Both the position numbers and the translations under genes were made by a program. A stretch of 49,163 nt of DNA. It comes from an uncultured Collinsella sp. (GTDB taxonomy: Bacteria > Actinomycetota > Coriobacteriia > Coriobacteriales > Coriobacteriaceae). The notes under the pieces were generated by a model that was not told where the DNA came from, made no database searches, and saw nothing but the letters and a program-made list of their open reading frames with translations. The stretch covers positions 1 through 49,163 of the forward strand of contig URSO01000008.1 of NCBI GenBank assembly GCA_900550415.1, read 5' to 3'. This document shows positions 16,543 to 25,031 of the stretch, piece by piece. Position 1 is the first letter of the stretch. Each line of letters begins with the position of its first letter.

Positions 16543-17667
16543 ATGAGAGAGTTCCTTAAGGACGTGTGGATGCACGGCGGTGAGGAAAGCCGCGCCATCA
16601 CCCCCGAGAACATCACGGGCGAGAAGGGCCGCGCCGCCATGTCGGCCAGCCACCTCGGCGTCGGCCGCAAGGGCTCGTGCTGCGTGCCCCTTGAGTCCGG
16701 CGAGACCATCACGCTCGCGGACATCGAGGGCCCCGGCATCATCCGCCACATCTGGATGACCGTCCCCGACAAGACCGCCGCTGGCAGCTTCGTCATGCGT
16801 GACCTCGTGCTGCGCTTCTACTGGGACGACGAGGAGACCCCCTCGGTCGAGTGCCCTGTCGGCGACTTCTTCTGCAACGGCTTCGGTGAGCGCGCCATCG
16901 TCAACTCGATGCCCATCTGCGTGAACCCGACGGGCGGCATGAACTGCTACTTCGAGATGCCCTTCAGGAAGCACGCCAAGGTCACGCTTACGAGCGAGCA
17001 CCCCGGGTTCATTAAGTACATCTTCTACACGTTCAACTACGCGCTCACCGACGTGCCGGACGACGCCATGTACTTCCACGCCCGCTTTAACCGCGAGCGC
17101 AGCACCCGCAGGGGCGTCGACTACACCGTGCTCGACGGCGTGCGCGGCAAGGGCTACTACGTCGGCACCTACATGGCCCTGTGCGCCCTGGAGCGCTATT
17201 GGTGGGGCGAGGGCGAGATGAAGTTCTTCCTCGACGGCGACGAGGAGTTCCCCACGGTCACCTCGACGGGAGCCGAGGACTACTTCGGCGGTGCCTGGGC
17301 CTTCCTCGACAGGCCGCCCCACGCGTTGCCCGAGGCGCAGTGCTTCAACACGCTGTTCGCCGGCTACCCGTACCGCTCGACGCGCGACGCCACGCGCGAC
17401 CGCTTCAGCGCGGGCAAGCCGAACCCGAATCCGATGCTCGCGACTAACGACGACGCGCTGCCCAGGCACGGCCTCTACAGGTGGCACCTTCCCGACCCGA
17501 TCTCGTTCAAGGAGGACCTGCGCGTGACGTTCCAGGACCTCGGCAACGACGACATCAAGCTCTACGAGCGCGAGGACGACATCTCCACCGTCGCCTACTG
17601 GTACCAAAGCGAGCCGCACGCCGTGCTCGCCCCGTTTGCCGCAAGGCAGGACCGCGTGCCCAGGTAG
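16543..17667 (+). CDS. GH172-family (DUF2961) glycoside hydrolase
   Basis: The protein has 374 residues and no signal peptide, so it acts in the cytoplasm. Family features are visible: IEGPGIIRHIWMTV, VECPVGDFFCNGFG, GGMNCYFEMPF, and two acidic sites, WGEGEMKFFLDGD (Glu223/Glu225) and STGAEDYFGG (Glu245). By comparison with the known GH172 fold, the Glu near 225 and Glu245 are probably the catalytic pair. GH172 contains difructose-dianhydride I synthase/hydrolase and D-arabinofuranosidases. Together with a Lev-type PTS and a fructokinase-like ROK gene, hydrolysis of a difructose-type sugar after uptake is the best guess; an arabinofuranoside is the alternative. GAGGTCGACG before the ATG serves as ribosome binding site. 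Confidence 0.88.
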   Translation: MREFLKDVWMHGGEESRAITPENITGEKGRAAMSASHLGVGRKGSCCVPLESGETITLADIEGPGIIRHIWMTVPDKTAAGSFVMRDLVLRFYWDDEETPSVECPVGDFFCNGFGERAIVNSMPICVNPTGGMNCYFEMPFRKHAKVTLTSEHPGFIKYIFYTFNYALTDVPDDAMYFHARFNRERSTRRGVDYTVLDGVRGKGYYVGTYMALCALERYWWGEGEMKFFLDGDEEFPTVTSTGAEDYFGGAWAFLDRPPHALPEAQCFNTLFAGYPYRSTRDATRDRFSAGKPNPNPMLATNDDALPRHGLYRWHLPDPISFKEDLRVTFQDLGNDDIKLYEREDDISTVAYWYQSEPHAVLAPFAARQDRVPR

Positions 17668-17694
17668 GGTCGCCTCGAAACAAGCCAACGTTAT

Positions 17695-17732
17695 GGGCGC
17701 CCGCGGTTGACCATGACTGCGGGCGTCCCTTT
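17695..17732 (+). terminator. hairpin between the GH172 and ROK genes
   Basis: GGGCGCCCGC (17695-17704) pairs with GCGGGCGTCCC (17719-17729), followed by TTTG. It may partly terminate the PTS transcript, or reduce expression of the downstream kinase. Confidence 0.5.
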
Positions 17733-17746
17733 GTAAGGAGGATCAC

Positions 17747-18631
17747 ATGAGCGAAAAGCAAATGAGGCTCGGCGCCCTCGAAGCCGGCGGGACCAAGATG
17801 GTCTGTGCCGTGGTGTCCGGCGACGGCGAGGTCCTCGACCGTATGGAGACCCCGACGCTTACGCCCGCCGAGACCGTCCCGCAGATGATCGAGTGGTTCA
17901 CCGCCCGCGATGTGGACGCGTTGGGCATCGGCGCCTTCGGCCCGACCTGCGTCGACCCCAACGACGAGCGCTACGGCTCCATCCTCCAGACGCCCAAGCT
18001 CGCGTGGCGAGGCCATGGTCTTCGCGCCGCGTTCGCCGACGCCCTCGGGATTCCGGTGGCCTACGACACGGACGTGAACGTTGCCTGCCTCGGCGAAGTG
18101 GTCTTCGGCTGCTGCAAGGGGCTCGAGGACGCCGTCTACGTGACCATCGGCACCGGCGTGGGCGCGGGCGTCATGTGCGCGGGCAGACTCCTTCACGGCA
18201 TGCTGCACCCCGAGGCCGGTCACATGCTGGTAAGGACCCGTCCCACCGAGGAGGGACGCTGCGTCTGCCCGAGCCACGCGAGCTGTCTCGAGGGGCTCGC
18301 CTCCGGCCCCGCCATCGCCGCGCGCTGGGGAAAGCCCGCGGCCGAGCTCGCGGACAACGATGAGGTGTGGGCGCTCGAGGGGGATTATCTGGGGCAGATG
18401 TGCGCGAACCTCGTGCTCATGTACTCGCCTCGCCGCATCGTCCTCGGCGGCGGCGTGATGCACCAGGAGCAGCTCTACGGCATCGTCCGCAAGAAGACCC
18501 TCGAATATCTGGGTGGCTACATCCAGACCGCCGAGCTTAAGGACATGGAGAGCTACATCTGCGCCCCGGGCTGCGGCGGCGACCAAGGAATCCTCGGCGC
18601 GGCCGAGCTGGCAAGAAGGGCGCTCGCGTAA
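17747..18631 (+). CDS. ROK-family sugar kinase, probably fructokinase
   Basis: The protein has 294 residues. ATP-binding GALEAGGTKMVCA is at the N-terminus, AYDTDVNVACLGE holds the catalytic Asp, and TIGTGVGAGVM is the second phosphate motif. The zinc region begins HPEAGHMLV and continues CVCPSHASCLEGLASGP, the form found in ROK fructokinases rather than glucokinases. It would phosphorylate the free hexose released by the GH172 enzyme after PTS uptake. TAAGGAGG lies 7 bases upstream. A strong terminator follows. Confidence 0.9.
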   Translation: MSEKQMRLGALEAGGTKMVCAVVSGDGEVLDRMETPTLTPAETVPQMIEWFTARDVDALGIGAFGPTCVDPNDERYGSILQTPKLAWRGHGLRAAFADALGIPVAYDTDVNVACLGEVVFGCCKGLEDAVYVTIGTGVGAGVMCAGRLLHGMLHPEAGHMLVRTRPTEEGRCVCPSHASCLEGLASGPAIAARWGKPAAELADNDEVWALEGDYLGQMCANLVLMYSPRRIVLGGGVMHQEQLYGIVRKKTLEYLGGYIQTAELKDMESYICAPGCGGDQGILGAAELARRALA

Positions 18632-18663
18632 CTTGCGCTCTCTCCGCCATACAACGCGTTAAG

Positions 18664-18713
18664 AAAAGACGAGCGCTTCTTGCCAATTGAGCGGCAAGAA
18701 GTGCTCGTCTTTT
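18664..18713. terminator. bidirectional terminator after the ROK kinase gene
   Basis: AAAAGACGAGC (18664-18674) pairs with GCTCGTCTTTT (18703-18713), extended inward by CTTCTTGCC/GGCAAGAAG with one mismatch. It has A- and T-runs on both sides, so it can stop transcription from the kinase gene and from the minus-strand DegV remnant. Confidence 0.88.
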
Positions 18714-18747
18714 GCATTTGTTTTTGGGGCAGGACGCCCCGCCTCCG

Positions 18748-18962
18748 CTAGAGTCCCTGGACCGCCACACCCACGAGGTTTGGACCGGTGTGGACAAGAA
18801 GCGCGGGGCTGACGTCGGAGCGGACGACCTCCACCGCGTTGGCCACGCACTCGCACAGGGCCTGCTCCATGCGGTCGTAGAGGTCGGCGTGGGCCGAGGT
18901 GCGGCTCGCGGCAAAGCGCACCTTGGGGTGCTTCTCGACGATGGCGGCGATGAGCTTGACCT
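18748..18962 (-). pseudogene. C-terminal remnant of a DegV-family fatty-acid-binding protein
   Basis: About 71 codons remain. The end reads VRSDVSPALLVHTGPNLVGV, the way DegV proteins end (the HTGPG-type loop that holds the fatty acid headgroup). Intact DegV proteins have about 280 residues. The upstream part is missing and the sequence switches directly to the start of an IS200-type tnpA in another frame, near 18963. This is a rearrangement scar. Confidence 0.55.
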
Positions 18963-19025
18963 CGGTGCGATGCGGTACTTGCACAGCCATTTCGTGTACG
19001 CGAGGCTGTTGGCTTTCTGGGCCAC
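18963..19025 (-). pseudogene. tnpA: first 21 codons of an IS200/IS605-type TnpA transposase
   Basis: From a GTG at 19025 the minus strand reads VAQKANSLAYTKWLCKYRI, nearly the standard start of IS200-type TnpA (MAQKANSLAHTKWLCKYHI). After about 20 residues the similarity ends and the frame runs into DegV sequence. The catalytic HUH and Tyr parts are absent. GGGGGAAGG, 8 bases upstream, is its ribosome binding site, enclosed in the adjacent hairpin. Confidence 0.8.
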
Positions 19026-19032
19026 AGCAATC

Positions 19033-19083
19033 ACCTTCCCCCTAGTATGATGACCTGAACAATCCTCATGCTAGGGGGAAGGT
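19033..19083. mobile_element. IS200-type leader hairpin
   Basis: ACCTTCCCCCTAGTATGA (19033-19050) and TCATGCTAGGGGGAAGGT (19066-19083) are complementary at 17 of 18 positions around a 15-base loop. On the minus strand the second arm holds the tnpA ribosome binding site. IS200 elements are known for such a structure that blocks transcription entering the element and hides the start of tnpA translation. A T-run on the plus strand side makes it a terminator too. Confidence 0.75.
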
Positions 19084-19109
19084 TTTTGTCGCGTAGCGGA
19101 AATTGGCCT

Positions 19110-19169
19110 CCACCCGCTGAGCGGGTGGCTTTCTATGCCGCGCGTGCCGCGCGGCACGGACTAAAGTCC
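19110..19169. mobile_element. three perfect hairpins, probable IS200 left-end remnant
   Basis: CCACCCGC-TGA-GCGGGTGG (19110-19128), GTGCCGC-GCGGCAC (19144-19157) and GGACTAAAGTCC (19158-19169) follow each other. IS200/IS605 ends are recognised as single-stranded hairpins, and the location just outside the tnpA leader fits a left end. The exact border of the element is not visible. Confidence 0.45.
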
Positions 19170-19279
19170 ATGAATAAAAACGAGGAAGGCCACGTCCGGC
19201 CTCCCTCGCAAAGGGTCTCTGATTACTCCCACTCATTGGGGACAGACTTAAATGAGTGCTCTTGAAATGCCGGCGCCTG

Positions 19280-19345
19280 GGGACGTTCTTTTTCTGTCTG
19301 CAGTTTGGAACGTTCCTTTTCTGTCGGCAGTTTGGGACGGTCCTT
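19280..19345. repeat. 27-bp tandem repeat, about 2.4 copies
   Basis: ACGTTC, a T-rich stretch, CTGTC(T/G)GCAGTTT and GG(G/A) recur with a period of 27 bases: the ACG(T/G)TC core is at 19283, 19310 and 19337. 27 is a multiple of three, but no start or ribosome binding site suggests translation. Confidence 0.6.
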
Positions 19346-19439
19346 AGAGCTGCAGCGCGCCATGAGCGAAGGCGAAGCGGATCATCCTGTCTTTTGAGTT
19401 CTAAGCATAAGCCCCTGTCTCTGAGCAATGACCGGTTCG

Positions 19440-19573
19440 CATTTGTGCGTATTTGCGTGCGTGGGATTGCGTGAATATGCGTATAGATGCGCCGTTTACG
19501 GGACAAAAATGACCGTTTAGCGGTGAGATACGCAAAAACGCGCACAGACGCGCGTGTTTGTGCGAATATAGAG
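19440..19573 (+). promoter_or_regulatory. operator-like cluster upstream of the oxidoreductase gene
   Basis: TGCG followed by T/A-rich bases recurs in both orientations: GTGCGTATTTGCGTGCG at 19445, ATTGCGTGAATATGCGTATAG at about 19466 (given as 2 pieces in the text of the sequence), ATACGCAAAAACGCGC at 19529 and GTTTGTGCGAATA at 19555. CCGTTTA occurs twice (19492, 19513). These probably form the binding region of the DeoR-type repressor encoded two genes downstream. Confidence 0.4.
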
Positions 19574-19614
19574 CTATCCGAAATGCAAGACGTTCTATGA
19601 CACAGGAGGCACAT

Positions 19615-20694
19615 ATGGTAGATTCCAAGCAGGCTCCACTCGACTCCGCGGCAGCCGCAAAAGCAGCGTTCGCTTCGGTCCAGGACAAGCCATTCCCCGA
19701 TGATATCTTTACGGCTCCCGAGCTCCGCTGGGCAGTGATCGGTTGCGGTGTTATCGCCAACCAGATGGCCCAGTCTCTCGCTCTTGCCGGCCGCAAGCTT
19801 GCGGGCGTTGCCAACCGCACACTGTCCAAGGCTCAGGCTTTTGCAGAGCAGTATGGCATTGAGAAGGTCTATGAAACGGTCGAGGACCTCTACACCGATC
19901 AGAACATCGACGCCGTCTACATCACCACCCCGCACAACACTCATATCACCTATCTGCGCGCTGCGCTGGCAGCTGGTAAGCACGTGCTCTGCGAGAAGGC
20001 CATTACCCTCAATTCCGCTGAACTCGATGAGGCCCGTGCCATTGCCGCCGAGCACAACGTGGTCCTTATGGACGCCACCACGGTGCTCCACATGCCTTTG
20101 TATCAGGAGCTGCGTCGTCGCATGGATGCCGGTGAGTTCGGCCGCATGAATCTCGCTCAGCTCAACTTTGGCAGCTACAAGGAGTACGGCGATCTGACCA
20201 ATCGCTTCTACAACCGCAACCTTGCTGGCGGTGCCATGCTCGATATTGGCGTGTATGCCCTGTCCGTCATGCGTCTCTTTATGGCCAGCCAGCCCGCCGA
20301 GGTCGTGTCTCTAGGCAACACCTGCGAGACTGGCGTCGATGTTGCGGGCGGCATCGTCTGCCGTAATGCCGAACAGCAGCTGGGCGTGGTGAGCCTTACG
20401 CTCCACTCCAAGCAGCCCAAGCGCTCGATCATTAGCTTCGACAAGTGTTATATCGAGGTCAACGAGTATCCGCGTGCCGATCACGCGACCATCGTGTGGA
20501 CTGCCGACGGCCACCGCGAGGAGGTCCACGCTGGCACCGAGGCCTACGCACTGTGCTACGAGATGGCCGATCTTGAGAAGGCCGTTGCCGGCGACGACTC
20601 CAAGCGCGAGCTGCTGGATTATGCTTCTGATGTTATGGAGCTTATGACCAAGCTTCGCGCCGACTGGGGAGTCGTGTACCCCGAGGAGGAGTAA
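19615..20694 (+). CDS. Gfo/Idh/MocA-family oxidoreductase
   Basis: The protein has 359 residues from the ATG at 19615 (CAGGAGG 6 bases upstream; earlier in-frame ATGs lack a site). The N-terminal Rossmann domain has WAVIGCGVIANQMAQ at about 39-53, and the family lysine is in HVLCEKAITLN, where most members have EKP. The C-terminal alpha/beta domain follows (GGAMLDIGVYALS). Members use NAD(P) to oxidise or reduce sugars and cyclitols, or the trans-dihydrodiols. The substrate cannot be told. The stop is 3 bases from the start of the DeoR gene, so both form an operon. Confidence 0.88.
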   Translation: MVDSKQAPLDSAAAAKAAFASVQDKPFPDDIFTAPELRWAVIGCGVIANQMAQSLALAGRKLAGVANRTLSKAQAFAEQYGIEKVYETVEDLYTDQNIDAVYITTPHNTHITYLRAALAAGKHVLCEKAITLNSAELDEARAIAAEHNVVLMDATTVLHMPLYQELRRRMDAGEFGRMNLAQLNFGSYKEYGDLTNRFYNRNLAGGAMLDIGVYALSVMRLFMASQPAEVVSLGNTCETGVDVAGGIVCRNAEQQLGVVSLTLHSKQPKRSIISFDKCYIEVNEYPRADHATIVWTADGHREEVHAGTEAYALCYEMADLEKAVAGDDSKRELLDYASDVMELMTKLRADWGVVYPEEE

Positions 20695-20697
20695 GCG

Positions 20698-21444
20698 ATG
20701 CTTGCGGAAGATAGGCTCAACGCAATCGTATCGATGGTGCAGCAGACGGGCTCGGTTACCGTACCGGAGCTTGCTGAGGCCCTGGGCGTGACGGCGTCTA
20801 CCATTCGGCGCGACCTGCAGACGCTCAATCGCGCACACCGTATCGCCAAGGTGCACGGTGGGGCGACGAGCCTTGAGCGCGCGCACGTGACGCGCGACCT
20901 AACGCTTAATGAGCGCAGCGATCTCCATAACGACGACAAGGAACGTATCTGCGCCCGTGCGGCGGCGCTGGTAGAGCCCGAGAGCTTTGTGTACATCGAT
21001 TCGGGTTCGACGACGCTCAGGCTCATCGAGCATCTTCCGCATCTCGAAGGGGTCACCTATGTGACTGATTCCGTGCTCCATGCTCAGCATCTCGCTTTGC
21101 GCGGCATGCGTACCGTGGTGCTGGGCGGCGAGCTCAAACCCGAGACCGAGGCGCTCGTTGGCCCCGATGCCTTGGCAACTCTGGACCGCTACAACTTCAA
21201 CTGCGGCTTTTGGGGCTCTAACGGCATTGCCGCCGAGCAGGGTTTCACGGCGCCCGATATCGAGGAGGCACAGGTCAAGCGCATCTCGATGCGCCATACG
21301 GCCAAACGCTTCGTAATCTCGGATGCCAGCAAATTTGGCATGGTGGCGCCCGTCAAGTTCGCGGACTTCCGCGACGCAACGATTATTACCGCAGGCGAGG
21401 TCCCAGCCAAGTACCGGTCAATGGACAACGTCATCACGGTCTAA
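20698..21444 (+). CDS. DeoR/GlpR-family transcriptional repressor
   Basis: The protein has 248 residues. An N-terminal helix-turn-helix (LAEALGVTASTIRRDLQTL) is followed by the DeoR sensor domain, whose sugar-phosphate site is marked by YIDSGSTTLRL and by GFWGSNGIAAEQGFTAPD. GAGGAGGAG at the end of the preceding gene serves as ribosome binding site. It probably represses its own operon with the oxidoreductase and is released by a phosphorylated sugar. Confidence 0.9.
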   Translation: MLAEDRLNAIVSMVQQTGSVTVPELAEALGVTASTIRRDLQTLNRAHRIAKVHGGATSLERAHVTRDLTLNERSDLHNDDKERICARAAALVEPESFVYIDSGSTTLRLIEHLPHLEGVTYVTDSVLHAQHLALRGMRTVVLGGELKPETEALVGPDALATLDRYNFNCGFWGSNGIAAEQGFTAPDIEEAQVKRISMRHTAKRFVISDASKFGMVAPVKFADFRDATIITAGEVPAKYRSMDNVITV

Positions 21445-21464
21445 CAGCAAGGGACGGGCTAAGG

Positions 21465-21562
21465 CCAAAACCACCGCGAAGGGGCAGGAACCTTTGTGGT
21501 GGTTTTGACGTTTGTCCAGATAAAACCTGCCAAAATAAACCTGTCCCTTTTTGGCAGGTTTT
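21465..21562. terminator. two consecutive hairpins between convergent genes
   Basis: CAAAACCACC/GGTGGTTTTG (21466-21475 and 21498-21507) and AAAACCTGCC/GGCAGGTTTT (21522-21531 and 21553-21562). Both have A/T-rich flanks and can terminate in both directions, for the DeoR operon and the RluA/U32 operon. Confidence 0.8.
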
Positions 21563-22220
21563 AGGGCTCCCAGGGGCAGGGAGCTTCGATGTGGATGTGC
21601 TCGCCGGTTACGGGATGCGTGAAGGACACGCTGTGGGCGTGGAGCATCAGGCCACAGGGGCGCGGCGTTCCGTACAGGTCGTCGCCAACCAGGGGATGAC
21701 GCTCGCTCGCCAGGTGCACGCGAATCTGGTGCTTGCGGCCGGTGAGCAGCTCGACATCAATATACGAGCGCGTGGGCAGGCCACGACGGCTCTTAAGACG
21801 TTTGAGCACCTTCACGCGCGTTTGAGACGGCTTGCCGCTGGCGCCGACGCGCATCTTGCGGCTGTCGTGACGGTCGCGGGCGATGGGCTTGTCGATGAGC
21901 TTTTCGTTCCAGTCGATCTTGCCCTCGGCGAGCGCCAGGTAGTGCTTTTCGAACGCGTGGTCGATGATCATCTGGTCAAAGGCGGGCTGCGTCTGCTTGT
22001 CGAGTGAGAACAGCACCACGCCGGTGGTGTCACGGTCCAAGCGGTTGAGCGGCTGCATGTCGGTCGCGGCAAAGCCGTCGCCCATCGCCAGCAGCAGGTC
22101 GCTGGCGTAGTCGGTGAGCGTACGCTCGCCGGTGCCGTCGCCGTGGACGATCATGCCGGCGGGCTTGTCGATAGCCATGAGCCAGGCATCGCAGTAGAGG
22201 ACTTGAGGTTCTTCGTTCAC
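21561..22220 (-). CDS. RluA-family pseudouridine synthase
   Basis: The protein has 219 residues. The catalytic motif NRLDRDTTG (Asp62) and the downstream LLTGRKHQIRVHLA segment are typical; the N-terminal S4 domain of RluC/RluD is missing, as in the short RluA/TruC type. It converts specific uridines in rRNA or tRNA to pseudouridine; the target is not deducible. Its start lies 15 bases after the U32 peptidase stop, so both are transcribed together. Confidence 0.92.
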   Translation of the reverse strand: MNEEPQVLYCDAWLMAIDKPAGMIVHGDGTGERTLTDYASDLLLAMGDGFAATDMQPLNRLDRDTTGVVLFSLDKQTQPAFDQMIIDHAFEKHYLALAEGKIDWNEKLIDKPIARDRHDSRKMRVGASGKPSQTRVKVLKRLKSRRGLPTRSYIDVELLTGRKHQIRVHLASERHPLVGDDLYGTPRPCGLMLHAHSVSFTHPVTGEHIHIEAPCPWEP

Positions 22221-22235
22221 GTGTAAGCCTTTCGG

Positions 22236-24731
22236 TTAACTAATTCCCACAAACATGCAGCCCGAGGTGGCACCGCGCAGGCGGGCGGCGGGCTTGCGGC
22301 CGGCTTGCGCTGCCTCGACGGCGCGGCGGACGCGAGCGACGGCGCGGCCCACCTCATCCGTCTCGAGCAGCGTGCCGTCCACCATAAGACGGCGCACACC
22401 GGCATCGAGCAGCTGTGGTACCTGCGGCGTAAGGTCGATGGGGTAGGCATCGTACAGGCGCGAGCGGCCGTGGATGTCGGTACGGACCGGCATGACCTTG
22501 CCGTCGATATTCTTGAGCGACAGCTTGCGGGCGCGCAGGCGGCAGTTGGCGCAATCGTGGATGCAGCCATTGGCCACCTGCAGGATGCAGTGCTCGCTCG
22601 TCATAACGCGCGGGCGGCCGAAAACGGTGATGCCCAGGACCGCGGGCGCGGCGGCGCCAAGCGAGATAATCTCGTCGAGCGTGATCTCGGGCGAGAGCCA
22701 AAACGCGCCGGCTCCGCGCTCGGCAAGTGCCTCCATGCAAGGGGTGTTGTGCACGGGCAGGCAAGAGCGGACCTCCGCCGTGGCACCAACTTGGGCGGCC
22801 AGGGCAAGCTCGGATATATTGCCGATAGCGACCGTGGCGCCGGCAACAACCCACGGGTCAACGCGTACGTGGTCAACGGCGCGGCAGACCTCGTCGAGTA
22901 TGGGTACGATGCCCTGCTCAAACGCATCGGCGGGGGAGAGTTCGGCCGCATCGAGTGCGTCGGTGGTCATGTAGATGCGCGTTGCACCCTCGGCGCGAGC
23001 GGCCTCGGCGGCCTCGAGCGAGGTGACGGTAGCGCAGATCTGCGGCTCATCGCGGTAGTGCTCGGGCGCGGGGCGGGAATCATTGGTGACAATCGCCGGT
23101 AGCTCGAGCGTGCGGGCGCGCTCCTCGTACGGTGCCAGAATGGCCTCTTCCAGCGCCTTACAAGCGGCGGCGCGCACCTTGTGCACGGCGGAAAAGCCCA
23201 TGCCGCAACTCTCGTCGAGGGCCACGTCAAAGCTCGCGGCCTCAAAGGGAGAGGAGCCCATGCGCCCGACGTGCTCAACCAGATCGGATGCCTCGACGGC
23301 GCGGGTTTTGGCGGCCTCGACGGTGAAGCCCGTGGCGGTGGCGGTGAGCGCGGGGTCGTCACAGCAGGTGAGTGTGACAGTAAACGGCTTGCCCAGGCGC
23401 GCCACGACGGACACATCAACAGCGCGGCGGCGCAGCACATCGCGCTTGAGCGCGGCGCCGGCGGCGTCGATGGCACGCTGGCTGCGAATCACGCGGACGC
23501 GGCAGCCCTCGGGCATGCTACGGGGCACGCGACACTCGATAACATCGCCGGCAGCGGCATCATCGGCGGCAATGGTGGTCAGGAACTGGTCAAACTCGTT
23601 ATCGTGGTGAAGCTCCAGCAGGTCGCCCTTGCCCACGGGCTCAAACAGCTCAATGCGGGCGATGGCGGCGCGGCGACGGCGGTCGTCGGGCTTGAGCCCG
23701 CGCACATCGCGGTTGGCCAGGCGGCTGCCGAGCACCGTGCCCACGATCTGGCCGCGGTTGTTGGAACGCTCATAGCTCATCATCTCGTCGCCCGAGGTGC
23801 CGTCCTGATAGGCGTGCGTAAAGTCGCGGTTGAAGCAGCGCTTGAGCTGGCGCTGGCGGGCGGCTTCCTCGTCCTTGGCAACGGTGGCTCCGGATAGCAT
23901 GTCGTCAATTTCGTGACGATACACATCAACGATGGAGTACACGTAATCGGGCGCCTTCATGCGGCCCTCGAGCTTGAGCGACGCGGCGCCGGCGTCATAC
24001 AGACGGCGAACAAGCTGCGAGGTGTTGGTGTCACGCGGGCACAGCGCGCGCTCGCGACCGGCAGGGGAGAGCGAGCGACCGTTCTCGTCGATCAGCTCGT
24101 AGGGCAAGCGGCAGGGCTGGGCGCACATGCCACGGTTGGCCGATCGTCCCGCCATGGCAAAGCTCGAAAGCAGACACAGGCCCGAGTAGCAAAAGCAGAT
24201 GGCGCCATGGCTAAAGACCTCAAGGTCCACATCGGGCGCGGCATCGTGAATGGCGGCAATCTCGTCGATGGAAAGCTCGCGCGAGAGGGTCACGCGGTCG
24301 GCGCCCTGCTCGCGGCACCAAAGGGTTCCGCGGTCGTCGTGGATGTTCGCCTGGGTCGAGATATGCGTCTCGATGCTGGGCATCGTGCGCTTGACCTCAA
24401 AGAACAGGCCCCAGTCCTGGATGATGAAGGCGTCGGCGCCCAGCGTGGAGCAGCGATGGATGAGCTGCAGCGCATCGCTCATCTCGGATTCCTTGATGAC
24501 GATGTTGACCGTGACGTAGACGCGCGAGCCGGCCAGATGCGCGGCGCGGCAGGCCTGCTCAAAGGCCTCGTCGGTAAAGTTGGTGGCCTTGCGGCGGGCG
24601 TTGAAGCTGCCCATGCCGCAGTAGATGGCGTCTGCCCCGGCGGCGAGTGCGGCGGCAAAGGGCTCGGGCCCTCCGGCGGGCGCCAAAAGCTCGGGTCTGC
24701 GGTTGGTGGTTCGACTGGCGGTTGCGGTCAT
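22236..24731 (-). CDS. U32-family peptidase, RlhA/TrhP-like RNA hydroxylation protein
   Basis: The protein has 831 residues. The N-terminal half is the U32 domain: ELLAPAGGPEPFAAAL, ADAIYCGMGSFNARR, and a cysteine set likely to hold an Fe-S cluster (Cys179, Cys186, Cys203 and one further on), including GAICFCYSG and GMCAQPC. The second half is the long 'collagenase-like' extension seen in RlhA. In E. coli, RlhA hydroxylates C2501 of 23S rRNA and TrhP a tRNA uridine, both using prephenate-derived chemistry. True protease activity is unlikely. AAAGGCAGG stands before the ATG. It shares an operon with an RNA-modifying RluA enzyme. Confidence 0.85.
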   Translation of the reverse strand: MTATASRTTNRRPELLAPAGGPEPFAAALAAGADAIYCGMGSFNARRKATNFTDEAFEQACRAAHLAGSRVYVTVNIVIKESEMSDALQLIHRCSTLGADAFIIQDWGLFFEVKRTMPSIETHISTQANIHDDRGTLWCREQGADRVTLSRELSIDEIAAIHDAAPDVDLEVFSHGAICFCYSGLCLLSSFAMAGRSANRGMCAQPCRLPYELIDENGRSLSPAGRERALCPRDTNTSQLVRRLYDAGAASLKLEGRMKAPDYVYSIVDVYRHEIDDMLSGATVAKDEEAARQRQLKRCFNRDFTHAYQDGTSGDEMMSYERSNNRGQIVGTVLGSRLANRDVRGLKPDDRRRRAAIARIELFEPVGKGDLLELHHDNEFDQFLTTIAADDAAAGDVIECRVPRSMPEGCRVRVIRSQRAIDAAGAALKRDVLRRRAVDVSVVARLGKPFTVTLTCCDDPALTATATGFTVEAAKTRAVEASDLVEHVGRMGSSPFEAASFDVALDESCGMGFSAVHKVRAAACKALEEAILAPYEERARTLELPAIVTNDSRPAPEHYRDEPQICATVTSLEAAEAARAEGATRIYMTTDALDAAELSPADAFEQGIVPILDEVCRAVDHVRVDPWVVAGATVAIGNISELALAAQVGATAEVRSCLPVHNTPCMEALAERGAGAFWLSPEITLDEIISLGAAAPAVLGITVFGRPRVMTSEHCILQVANGCIHDCANCRLRARKLSLKNIDGKVMPVRTDIHGRSRLYDAYPIDLTPQVPQLLDAGVRRLMVDGTLLETDEVGRAVARVRRAVEAAQAGRKPAARLRGATSGCMFVGIS

Positions 24732-24913
24732 ATCCTGCCTTTCAAAATGCTCAGATAATCAAAAGTATAGTGGTGCCGTCGCGGCAGGCGATGCCCGTGC
24801 TCTAAGCGGGATAAAGTCTTCAGCAGCTTGGACTGGCTGCTCCACATGAGAACCGTTCAGCGGTCCGGGGAAACCGTTGGGCGATAAAATATTCTCGCAG
24901 CGTGATAATAATC

Positions 24914-24942
24914 TTGCATCGCGCGGAAACCTTGAGTACTAT
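24914..24942 (+). promoter_or_regulatory. promoter of the ridA-like gene
   Basis: TTGCAT (24914-24919) and TACTAT (24937-24942) are separated by exactly 17 bases, a good sigma-70-type promoter. The leader would be about 80 bases. The rest of the 300-bp gap to the divergent U32 gene shows no further structure. Confidence 0.65.
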
Positions 24943-25031
24943 CCCAATCAAGCGCGGTGTTCAGACCGAACTGTGCCTCCCGGTGTGAACGCCGCGCTCC
25001 CGTTCCCTTTTACACTTGTAAGGAGAAAAAC

